Of a stretch of DNA of 12,547 nucleotides, positions 1-6,171 are shown piece by piece. The stretch covers positions 1-12,547 of the forward strand of contig CAJOQN010000095.1 of assembly GCA_905236535.1 (NCBI GenBank), in the 5' to 3' direction. Made by a program: the position numbers and the translations under genes. The notes beneath the pieces are model-generated. The model was not told where the DNA came from. It worked only from the letters and a program-made list of their open reading frames with translations, and ran no database searches. The stretch is from an uncultured Bacilli bacterium (GTDB lineage Bacteria > Bacillota_I > Bacilli_A > RFN20 > CAG-826). Each line of letters opens with the position of its first letter. Position 1 is the first letter of the stretch.

Positions 1-1325
1 ATAATGGTGTTTGGCATATTGATAATGAACGTTTCATCATATAAACCTTGATGGGTATCGCCATCAGACCCTACCAAACCCGCGCGATCAATCAAGAAAG
101 TGATTCCCGCATTCATTCTCGCCGCGTCATGGAGGATTTCATCGTATGCACGTTGAAGAAAGGTGGAATAGATAGAGATGATTGGTCTCTTGCCAGAAAG
201 CGCTAAAGCGCTTGCTAAGGTGACCGCGTGCTCTTCTGCAATCCCAACATCCAAACAACGAGTTGGGAATTTCTTAAAGGCTTTATTGAGATAAGAACCA
301 TTTCCTGTTGCTGGAACAATGAGGAATGTTTCCTCTTTTTCATCCATAGTTTTGACAATTTCTTCTCCGAAGAACTTTGACCACGATGCTGATTCGCTGG
401 TCTCTAATCCGTTTTCAAGATCAAATTTCCCAACCCCATGATACATCCCTTCCGCATCATTCTCAGCGAATTTGTAGCCATATCCTTTAATAGTTTTAAT
501 ATGGACCACGACGCTTGAATCGAGTCTCTTGGCTTTTTTAAAGGCTCTATCTAACGCTTTCATATCATGACCATCAATAGGGCCAATAACTTTATAGCCA
601 AGAATGTCAAAGACATTCATCGCAATAACATGTCGTTTAATCCAATTCTTAATTGAAGAAAGGAACCTAATAAAGAATCTTGGGAATATCTTTCTAAAGA
701 AAGATTTACTTTTTGTGTAGAATCTAGAGGTCGAGAATCTTCTAAATGATTTCGCTAGTCCACCAACGGGTTTGGAAATAGACATATCATTATCGTTTAA
801 CACGATGATAATTTTATGTCCTGAAACCGCCGCATTATTTAAACCCTCCATCGCTAATCCATTTACAATGGATGCATCACCGATAAAGGCGATAACTTCA
901 TAATCTTCTTGGTTTAAATCGCGAGCGATAGCCATTCCGTTGGCCGCGGATATTGATGTTGATGAGTGCCCACATTCGAAGTGATCGTATGGGGATTCGG
1001 ATATCTTTTGGAAACCGGATATACCATCCTTTTGTCTTAAAGTTTCAATACGACGACCGGTTAAAATTTTATAAGTATAAGATTGATGACCAACATCAAA
1101 GATAATTTTATCTTTGTTAAAATCAAAGTTCTTGCATAATGAAATTGTAGCTTCCACAACGCCTAGATTGCTTGAAAGATGACCGCCAGTCTGACTTACT
1201 GTCTCTAATAAATGAGAGCGAATGTCATGGCTCAAGAGGTCTAATTCTTTATACGACAAATCTTTCAAAAACATTGGGTTTTCGATTGTTTTTAGATTGA
1301 TTTTTCTTAGTTCTTTCTTGCTCAT
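1..1325 (-). CDS. dxs: 1-deoxy-D-xylulose-5-phosphate synthase, C-terminus cut by window edge
   Basis: This enzyme condenses pyruvate and glyceraldehyde 3-phosphate with thiamine diphosphate to give DXP, the first step of the MEP isoprenoid pathway in the cytoplasm. I translated 441 residues from the ATG at 1323-1325. The frame stays open to the left edge, and about 180 residues of a usual 620-residue protein are missing. Visible family motifs are TGGHLSSNLG near residue 40, GHQSYTYKILTGR near 80, the diphosphate-binding segment at 149 onward, LNDNDMSIS near 175, GPIDGHD near 240, IAEEHAV with the presumed catalytic Glu364, and DRAGLVGSDGDTHQG near 412. The cofactor motif reads GDA instead of the common GDG. 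The gene follows xseB by 39 nt, and its only Shine-Dalgarno-like sequence, AGTAGG, sits just 3 nt before the ATG. Bacillus has ispA at this point; here it is absent. The family call is very secure. Confidence 0.97.
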   Translation of the reverse strand, partial: MSKKELRKINLKTIENPMFLKDLSYKELDLLSHDIRSHLLETVSQTGGHLSSNLGVVEATISLCKNFDFNKDKIIFDVGHQSYTYKILTGRRIETLRQKDGISGFQKISESPYDHFECGHSSTSISAANGMAIARDLNQEDYEVIAFIGDASIVNGLAMEGLNNAAVSGHKIIIVLNDNDMSISKPVGGLAKSFRRFSTSRFYTKSKSFFRKIFPRFFIRFLSSIKNWIKRHVIAMNVFDILGYKVIGPIDGHDMKALDRAFKKAKRLDSSVVVHIKTIKGYGYKFAENDAEGMYHGVGKFDLENGLETSESASWSKFFGEEIVKTMDEKEETFLIVPATGNGSYLNKAFKKFPTRCLDVGIAEEHAVTLASALALSGKRPIISIYSTFLQRAYDEILHDAARMNAGITFLIDRAGLVGSDGDTHQGLYDETFIINMPNTI

Positions 1326-1329
1326 AGAC

Positions 1330-1362
1330 CTACTTAAAAACTACTAATTTGCTACTAAATGG
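1330..1362 (-). repeat. Three 11-bp-spaced CTACT/AGTAG direct repeats before dxs
   Basis: On the + strand, CTACT begins at 1330, 1341 and 1352, exactly 11 bp apart. The second and third copies continue as CTACTA, and the intervening bases are mostly A/T. The array nearly fills the xseB-dxs spacer, and its gene-proximal copy contains the weak AGTAGG ribosome-binding sequence of dxs. Direct hexamers on an 11-bp period are how many OmpR/PhoB-type regulators bind DNA, so an operator is possible, but no regulator is identified. The aspS-tkt spacer holds a matching array in the opposite orientation. Confidence 0.55.
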
Positions 1363-1364
1363 AT

Positions 1365-1553
1365 TTATTTTACGATTTTCTCCACTTTTTCTTCCGCATC
1401 CTTTAAAGCTTGTTGCATTTCTTCGATGAGTTTCTTTCCTTCTTGGTATAAAGCAAGGGATTCATCCAAGGAAAGCTCACCTTTTGACACTTGGTTTGTA
1501 ATCTCTTCTAATCTTTTTAATGATTGTTCGAAATCGATTTTCTTTTCTGGCAT
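1365..1553 (-). CDS. xseB: Exodeoxyribonuclease VII small subunit
   Basis: This is the small subunit of exonuclease VII, which degrades single-stranded DNA from both ends; several XseB copies bind each XseA in the cytoplasm. The product is 62 residues, the normal short length. It opens with the family pattern around FEQSLKRLEEI, followed by a GELSLDESLALYQEG segment at about 26-40 and a charged, helical, coiled-coil-like C-terminus. The start is supported by a strong ribosome-binding site, AAAGGGGA at 1562-1569, lying inside the last codons of xseA and 8 nt from the ATG. One base separates the xseA stop from this start, so the two subunits are probably co-translated. Confidence 0.96.
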   Translation of the reverse strand: MPEKKIDFEQSLKRLEEITNQVSKGELSLDESLALYQEGKKLIEEMQQALKDAEEKVEKIVK

Positions 1554-1554
1554 A

Positions 1555-2697
1555 TTAATTATCCCCTTTCACTTCACTGATAATCTTTCCATCCTTTAGG
1601 ATTGTTTCTAAGATGTCTCCTTTGGAAACATCATTAATTGATTTAATGGTTTTTCCATTCTTTCCAACGGTGATTGAATATCCACGGTTTAAGATTCCTT
1701 TTGGGTCCAACGCTTGGAGTTCTTTTTCCTTCCCATCGAGGATAGACTGAAGATATTTAATCTTATTAATTATCCCTTGATCTAAATGTTGTTCGTTTCT
1801 CTTTAGAGAATCCGCCATTTTTTCCACTCTTGATTTAAGAGATTTGGCCATTAATTCAAGCTTGTTATCAAAGTCTTGTTCAATTTCTCTTCTATCGACC
1901 GTGGCTTTTTCAGCGGCTCCTGTCGGGGTTGACACCCTCTCATCAGCGACAAAGTCGATCAAGGTGTAATCAATTTCATGACCTACCGCGGAGATGACTG
2001 GCATCTTAGAGGTCGCAACCGCTCTAACGAGCGTTTCATCATTGAAAGCGCTTAAATCTTCACTTGCGCCTCCACCTCTGCCAATAATGAGAGTGTCCAA
2101 ATCGTATTCTTGAGACTTATAAAAGGCTTTTAATAATTCTTCAGGAGCTTTGTCCCCTTGCACTGCCGCCGGGAAGATATAAATATCAGCGATTGGGAAT
2201 CTCCTTTTAATATTGGTAATCATATCTTTAATAGCCGCACTATTTAAGGCGGTGATGATTCCGATAGCTTTAGGAAAGATGTTGATCTTTCTTTTATTTT
2301 TCGAAAAGAGCCCTTCTGCAGCGAGTTTCTTCTTTAACTCTTCTAATTGCACTAACAAGGCGCCTTGGCCTCTCTTTTCGATGTTTTTGGCGTAAAGCTG
2401 GTAGGTTCCTGCCGCTTCGTAGACATCGAGAGATGCTAAAATGACAACTTCATCGCCATCTTGGGGTAAAAATGACAATGATCTTGTCGCTTCTTTAAAC
2501 ATCACGACATTGATTTTGCTTTTATCGTCTTTCAAAGAGAAATACAAATGTCCACTTGCCCCACGCTTGAAATTAGAAATTTCTCCTTTAACGAGGAGAT
2601 AACGCAAATTCTCGTCGTTAGACAAAACCGTTCTCACGTAGGTGTTTACTTGTGAGACGGTAACAATCATTTCTTCTTGGACGTTGATGTTAATCAT
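1555..2697 (-). CDS. xseA: Exodeoxyribonuclease VII large subunit
   Basis: This is the catalytic subunit of exonuclease VII, a single-strand-specific DNase acting in repair. At 380 residues it is somewhat shorter than the usual 400-450. The N-terminal OB-fold includes GEISNFKRGASGHLYFSLKD at 38-57. The catalytic region follows with GRGGGASEDLSAFND at 206-220, then SAVGHEIDYTLIDFVAD at 236-252 and STPTGAAE. Next come a charged helical stretch at about 268-330, shorter than in many homologues, and a C-terminal segment with LNRGYSI. The start codon overlaps the nusB stop by one base (TAATG). A second in-frame ATG at residue 10, preceded by AAGAAGAA, is an alternative start that fits family N-termini nearly as well. 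Translational coupling to nusB upstream and xseB downstream is likely. Confidence 0.96.
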   Translation of the reverse strand: MININVQEEMIVTVSQVNTYVRTVLSNDENLRYLLVKGEISNFKRGASGHLYFSLKDDKSKINVVMFKEATRSLSFLPQDGDEVVILASLDVYEAAGTYQLYAKNIEKRGQGALLVQLEELKKKLAAEGLFSKNKRKINIFPKAIGIITALNSAAIKDMITNIKRRFPIADIYIFPAAVQGDKAPEELLKAFYKSQEYDLDTLIIGRGGGASEDLSAFNDETLVRAVATSKMPVISAVGHEIDYTLIDFVADERVSTPTGAAEKATVDRREIEQDFDNKLELMAKSLKSRVEKMADSLKRNEQHLDQGIINKIKYLQSILDGKEKELQALDPKGILNRGYSITVGKNGKTIKSINDVSKGDILETILKDGKIISEVKGDN

Positions 2698-3152
2698 TAT
2701 TTTAAGACCTTATCTAATATTCCGTTTACAAAACGGACATTATCTTCTTCTCCGACATATTGCCTTGTCAATCTAATGGCAACATCGATGACAATGGCTT
2801 TATCAACCTTTTCCACATAATAATAATGAGCATAGCTCATAAGGAGAATGGAACGCAAAACAGGAGAGAGTCTATCCCAATCCCATCTCACGAGGTTATC
2901 AATTAAGATGTTGGCGATTTTTCCGTAATTGGAATTGACGGCGTTGATTGTTTTTTTGACATAGTCACTAGCGTTGATGTAACTATCCCCGACAATTTCC
3001 GAATAAAGGATGGTGGAGTCGATGGTTTCATCTTTAGAAAGACGAGATTTCAAAAACATCAATTCATCATAAATGATGGTCATAATGACATAATGGTCTT
3101 GTTTTCTTTTAGAAATCTCATCAAGACCAATTTCTTCTCTTAATTCTTTCAT
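2697..3152 (-). CDS. nusB: Transcription antitermination factor NusB
   Basis: NusB pairs with ribosomal protein S10 (NusE) on boxA RNA to keep RNA polymerase from terminating in rRNA operons. The 151-residue product has the family's all-helical layout. A basic helix containing KRKQDHYVIMTIIYDEL sits at about 15-31. The RNA- and S10-binding core follows with WDWDRLSPVLRSILLMSYAH at about 89-108. The C-terminus is typical: AIVIDVAIRLTRQYVGEEDN, then RFVNGILDKVLK. About 14 residues precede the usual N-terminal helix. The start is backed by AAGGAG at 3160-3165, 7 nt from the ATG and inside the 3' end of the membrane-protein gene, which overlaps by 4 nt (ATGA). The neighbours match the Bacillus yqhY-nusB-xseA-xseB run, minus folD. 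Confidence 0.93.
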   Translation of the reverse strand: MKELREEIGLDEISKRKQDHYVIMTIIYDELMFLKSRLSKDETIDSTILYSEIVGDSYINASDYVKKTINAVNSNYGKIANILIDNLVRWDWDRLSPVLRSILLMSYAHYYYVEKVDKAIVIDVAIRLTRQYVGEEDNVRFVNGILDKVLK

Positions 3153-3736
3153 TGTTCCACTCCTTCCTTTTCTTCAACTTGAGGATTAATTATTTGATAG
3201 TGAATCGCGAGATCAACGATTTGATAATAGATGACAATTGCATATGCTTGCAAAGCAAGAATAACGACATGCAGCCCCACCATTATCCACATTCCAAGAA
3301 CGCTTTGGGAGAGCCATAACGATGATGGAATGACGAGGAATGCATCTAACAAATAGATAATTGCTCCCGCCCATAAGGCTTTAATCTTTCCTTTGCGGCA
3401 CATCACTCCAAGGAAGATGGCGCCGGTGCTATAAATCATCGCAATGATGACAATGGTTAAGTAATATAACCATTCTCCACCACTGGTGAAAAATGGGATG
3501 AGAGCTAATAAGCGGAAAGTTAAGTCGCTAATTCCAAAACAAAAGTTAAAAGTTACAGCGTTATTTTCAATTGCTCCCGTCGCTCCTTGCACGATGATGA
3601 TAATCAAAGAGACGACATTGAGAATTCCTGCCCATATCAACGATCCAGAAAATTTCTGAAATCTTGAAAAGGCGGCGTTATGCTGCTCTTCGTATGTTTT
3701 AACTCTCTTGGAATGTTCTCTTCTTTCCTTTTTCAT
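3149..3736 (-). CDS. Unknown integral membrane protein, 4-5 transmembrane segments
   Basis: I do not recognise a family for this 195-residue protein. It begins with a strongly basic stretch (residues 1-28, rich in Lys and Arg). Hydrophobic segments follow at about 29-50, 89-111, 118-141 and 147-170, with a weaker one at 66-84. The basic CRKGKIK loop at 113-119 fits four spans with both ends in the cytoplasm, the weak segment being peripheral or re-entrant. The C-terminus is acidic. I see no catalytic or metal-binding motif. Its ATG overlaps the Asp23-family stop by one base (TAATG) with no good Shine-Dalgarno, so translation probably depends on re-initiation. Its TGA stop overlaps the nusB start in ATGA. 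A partner or anchor for the Asp23-like protein is a reasonable guess from position only. Confidence 0.85.
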   Translation of the reverse strand: MKKERREHSKRVKTYEEQHNAAFSRFQKFSGSLIWAGILNVVSLIIIIVQGATGAIENNAVTFNFCFGISDLTFRLLALIPFFTSGGEWLYYLTIVIIAMIYSTGAIFLGVMCRKGKIKALWAGAIIYLLDAFLVIPSSLWLSQSVLGMWIMVGLHVVILALQAYAIVIYYQIVDLAIHYQIINPQVEEKEGVEQ

Positions 3737-4083
3737 TATTCAATGAATGATTCCACACGAACATGAACATAAAACGGAACGGTTTCCGCGCTTGCCATTA
3801 AGGTTTTAACAACTTCATCTTGAATTAAGGTACAAGCGTCTTGTGGTTTGGTTCCTTTCTTGAGGTCGACCACTACTCTGATGTGAGCGATGCCGTTGAT
3901 AATTTTGGTTTGAACAGGACGATTTAAACGAATGTTTTGATTTCTTTTCATCATCTTTTGAGACATATTAATGTCTGGGAGATGAGTCAAGGCTCCAGAG
4001 ACGAGCTGATCAAAGACATTGGCGGAAATCGCGGTCTTGCCAGTTTTGGAAATGTGATTGTTGGTGAAAATAAATTGTGCCAT
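3736..4083 (-). CDS. Asp23/Gls24 family (YqhY-like) protein
   Basis: This 115-residue soluble protein resembles the Asp23/Gls24 (DUF322) family. Staphylococcal Asp23 is a membrane-associated envelope-stress protein, while YqhY in Bacillus is linked to the acetyl-CoA carboxylase and nusB region. The pattern seen is an N-terminal strand-helix with KTAISANVFDQLVSGAL at about 16-32, a middle strand VQTKIINGIAHIRVVVDLKKG at 57-77, a helix DACTLIQDEVVKTLMASAE at 82-100, and a closing strand VPFYVHVRVESF. This matches the family order of an initial helix, a VxVxVDL strand, a long amphipathic helix and a final VxVHV strand. It has no signal peptide or membrane span. The start is supported by AAAGGAG at 4091-4097. 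It sits 20 nt after tkt and upstream of nusB, as yqhY does in Bacillus. The biochemical role is not known from sequence. Confidence 0.8.
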   Translation of the reverse strand: MAQFIFTNNHISKTGKTAISANVFDQLVSGALTHLPDINMSQKMMKRNQNIRLNRPVQTKIINGIAHIRVVVDLKKGTKPQDACTLIQDEVVKTLMASAETVPFYVHVRVESFIE

Positions 4084-4103
4084 ATCATTTCTCCTTTTTT
4101 ATT

Positions 4104-6086
4104 TTATAAAACTGATTTTGCTAATTCTTTTAAGGCTTCTTTGGTGAAACCAAACTTTTTAATCGCATCTTTTGCTGGTGCGCTTGCGCCAAAGGTGTCA
4201 ATGCCCATATTTGTTTTGGCGTATTTGCTCCAACCAAAGGTTGATAACATCTCAACTGAGATTCTTTTCTCATATGGAAGATTTATTACTTCATCTTTAT
4301 AGGCTTGCTCTTGCTCATCAAAGAGTTCCCATGAAGGCATAGAAATGACTCTAACATCAATACCTTCTTCTAATAGAAGTTTTTGAGTTTCAATCGCTAA
4401 AGAGACTTCGGAACCAGTCGCAATAAAGCAAAGCTTGGCCTCTTTTTGTTCCTTAGAAACAACATAGGCTCCACGTCTTGCCCCTTCTTCGTTGCTTCCA
4501 TTTAGCAAAGGAAGATTTTGACGAGAGAGGATTAAGGCTGTTGGATTTTTCGTGCTCTTAAGAGCTTCTTGCCAACCAACATATGTCTCGCGAATATCAC
4601 AAGGTCTAAAGACTCTGACATTTGGAATGCTGCGAAGCATGGCAAGATGTTCGATTGGTTGATGGGTTGGTCCATCTTCGCCTACGGCGATGCTATCATG
4701 AGAGAAGAGATAGATGCCTGGAAGATGCGATAAGGCCGCCATTCTAATCGCAGATTTCATATAGTCAGAGAAGACTAAGAAACAGCCGACATAGGTTTTT
4801 AAACCTCCATGGAGAAGCATTCCGTTTTGGGCGCTGGCCATCGCGAATTCGCGGATACCCCAGTTGATGTTATGACCCTCGCGATGTTCGGGAGTGAAAT
4901 CAAGGCCATCATTAAGTTTGGTCATCACGCTTCCCGCCACATCAGCGCTTCCACCGATGAGATTTGGAAGAGCGAGCATATATTCGTTTAAGGCTTTTCC
5001 GCTCGCCGATCTGGTGGAGACCACCATTCCTTCTTCGAAGGATGGAATATCTTTTGGAAGGTAATCGGAGATATCGTTTTTCAAGCAAAGCTTTTCAAAT
5101 TGTTGATATTCATTCGGATAACTACGAGAATATTCCTTTAAATTTTCTTCATATATTTTATGAGCGGCTTGTCCTCTTTGAAGGACATTTTCTTTGAAGT
5201 AGTCATAAACTTCTTGAGGAACATAGAAATCAGGGTGGTCGAAGCCGTAGACTTCCACTTTTGCGTGCTTTCCATCTTCAGCACCTAAAGGTGCGCCATG
5301 AACTTTGCTCGTTCCTTGTTTCGTAGAGCCATAACCAATAATCGTGTGAACGATGATAAGCGTTGGTTTATCTTTAGATAATTTTGCTTCTTTGGTCGCT
5401 TTATCAATAGCGTTTAAATCATTGCCATCCATCACTTCTAAGACATTCCATTTGGAAGCGATAAAACGAGTTTTCACTTCCTCGGAGAACGAGAGATCTA
5501 AAGCTCCATCGAGAGTGACATTATTCGCATCGTAGAAAAGAATTAATTTATTAAGTTTTTGGTGACCTGCTAAAGAGATCGCTTCTTGAGACAAGCCTTC
5601 TTGTAAGCAACCATCGCCGCATAAAACATAGGTGTAATGATTCACTAATTGTTGACCATTTAGATATTCCGCTTGTAAAGCGGCTTCTGCCATTGCCATT
5701 CCGACAGCTTGGGCAATACCTTGACCTAAGGGCCCACTTGTGGCGTCGACCCCAGGAGTCCATTTATATTCAGGATGACCGGGAGTTAATGAATCAAGTT
5801 GTCTGAATTGTTGTAAATCGCTCATGGAAAGGTTATAGCCACTTAAATGAAGCATTGCATAAAGCAATGAAGAGGCGTGACCAGCACTCAAAACAAAGCG
5901 ATCGCGATTAAACCACATAGCATCTTTTGGATCAACCACGAGATGCTTAGTGAAAAGATTAAAGAGGACGGGAGCGCTTCCTAAAGCCATGCCAGGATGT
6001 CCGCTATTGGCCTTATTAATCATATCAATGGCCAGCGATCTAATCGTTGCCACACTAAGTTTTTCAATTGAATTGTTCTTTTCCAT
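4104..6086 (-). CDS. tkt: Transketolase
   Basis: Transketolase moves two-carbon ketol units between sugar phosphates using thiamine diphosphate and a divalent metal, linking the pentose phosphate pathway to glycolysis. The 660-residue length is normal. Visible features are the substrate and cofactor His motifs SGHPG (28-32) and AGHAS (69-73), and GHPE at 103. The diphosphate and metal-binding motif GDGCLQEGLSQEA begins at 157, with NN at 188-189. VHGAPLG is at 261-267, and the pyrimidine domain carries NWGIREFAM with catalytic Glu412. DGPTHQP and a C-terminal domain with FIATGSEVSLA follow. The start follows AAAAGGAGA at 6092-6100. Its 67-nt upstream spacer contains a possible promoter, an AT dyad and three 11-bp-spaced repeats, so it may have its own transcription start and control. 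Its products feed the glyceraldehyde 3-phosphate used by Dxs. Confidence 0.98.
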   Translation of the reverse strand: MEKNNSIEKLSVATIRSLAIDMINKANSGHPGMALGSAPVLFNLFTKHLVVDPKDAMWFNRDRFVLSAGHASSLLYAMLHLSGYNLSMSDLQQFRQLDSLTPGHPEYKWTPGVDATSGPLGQGIAQAVGMAMAEAALQAEYLNGQQLVNHYTYVLCGDGCLQEGLSQEAISLAGHQKLNKLILFYDANNVTLDGALDLSFSEEVKTRFIASKWNVLEVMDGNDLNAIDKATKEAKLSKDKPTLIIVHTIIGYGSTKQGTSKVHGAPLGAEDGKHAKVEVYGFDHPDFYVPQEVYDYFKENVLQRGQAAHKIYEENLKEYSRSYPNEYQQFEKLCLKNDISDYLPKDIPSFEEGMVVSTRSASGKALNEYMLALPNLIGGSADVAGSVMTKLNDGLDFTPEHREGHNINWGIREFAMASAQNGMLLHGGLKTYVGCFLVFSDYMKSAIRMAALSHLPGIYLFSHDSIAVGEDGPTHQPIEHLAMLRSIPNVRVFRPCDIRETYVGWQEALKSTKNPTALILSRQNLPLLNGSNEEGARRGAYVVSKEQKEAKLCFIATGSEVSLAIETQKLLLEEGIDVRVISMPSWELFDEQEQAYKDEVINLPYEKRISVEMLSTFGWSKYAKTNMGIDTFGASAPAKDAIKKFGFTKEALKELAKSVL

Positions 6087-6099
6087 GAGAATCTCCTTT

Positions 6100-6132
6100 T
6101 AGTAGATTTCTAGTAAAATATTAGTATTTATA
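6100..6132 (-). repeat. Three 11-bp-spaced TAGTA/TACTA direct repeats in the tkt leader
   Basis: On the + strand, TAGTA begins at 6100, 6111 and 6122, exactly 11 bp apart and separated by A/T-rich bases. Read in the direction of tkt, TACTA occurs three times directly before the AAAAGGAGA ribosome-binding sequence. The first copy is TAGTAG, the reverse complement of the CTACTA found in the array before dxs. An operator for a regulator that reads one face of the helix is possible; chance in AT-rich DNA is the alternative. Confidence 0.55.
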
Positions 6133-6149
6133 TAAATCTATGATTTATA
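6131..6149 (-). repeat. AT-rich inverted repeat in the aspS-tkt spacer
   Basis: A perfect 8-bp inverted repeat (TATAAATC, loop TAT, GATTTATA) begins a few bases beyond the aspS stop and abuts the tkt repeat array. The stem is almost all A/T and is not followed by a T-run, so it is a poor intrinsic terminator. It could be an operator or simply AT-rich spacer. Confidence 0.35.
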
Positions 6150-6171
6150 ATCGTTATTTTTCCTCTTTGAA
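6144..6171 (-). promoter_or_regulatory. Possible promoter for tkt and downstream genes
   Basis: Reading the minus strand, TTCAAA (6171-6166, inside the end of aspS) is followed after 16 bp by TATAAA (6149-6144). The matches to TTGACA and TATAAT are four and five of six. Transcription would start near 6137, putting the 11-bp repeats in the untranslated leader. AT-rich DNA gives such matches readily, so this is tentative. Read-through from aspS is equally possible because no terminator is seen. Confidence 0.3.

Noticed and set aside
3149..3151. UGA as Trp (Mycoplasma code)
   Set aside because: The TGA here ends the membrane protein in a normal ATGA overlap with nusB, which has its own good ribosome-binding site. 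The long genes in the window stay open under the standard code.
3937..4302. Plus-strand open frame of 121 codons over the Asp23 gene and the end of tkt
   Set aside because: It is antisense to two recognisable genes, has no family resemblance, and crosses a gene boundary. It looks like a chance reading of codon bias on the other strand.
6131..6149. AT dyad as a terminator for aspS
   Set aside because: The stem is nearly all A/T and lacks a following T-run, unlike the clear terminator at 11601-11626.
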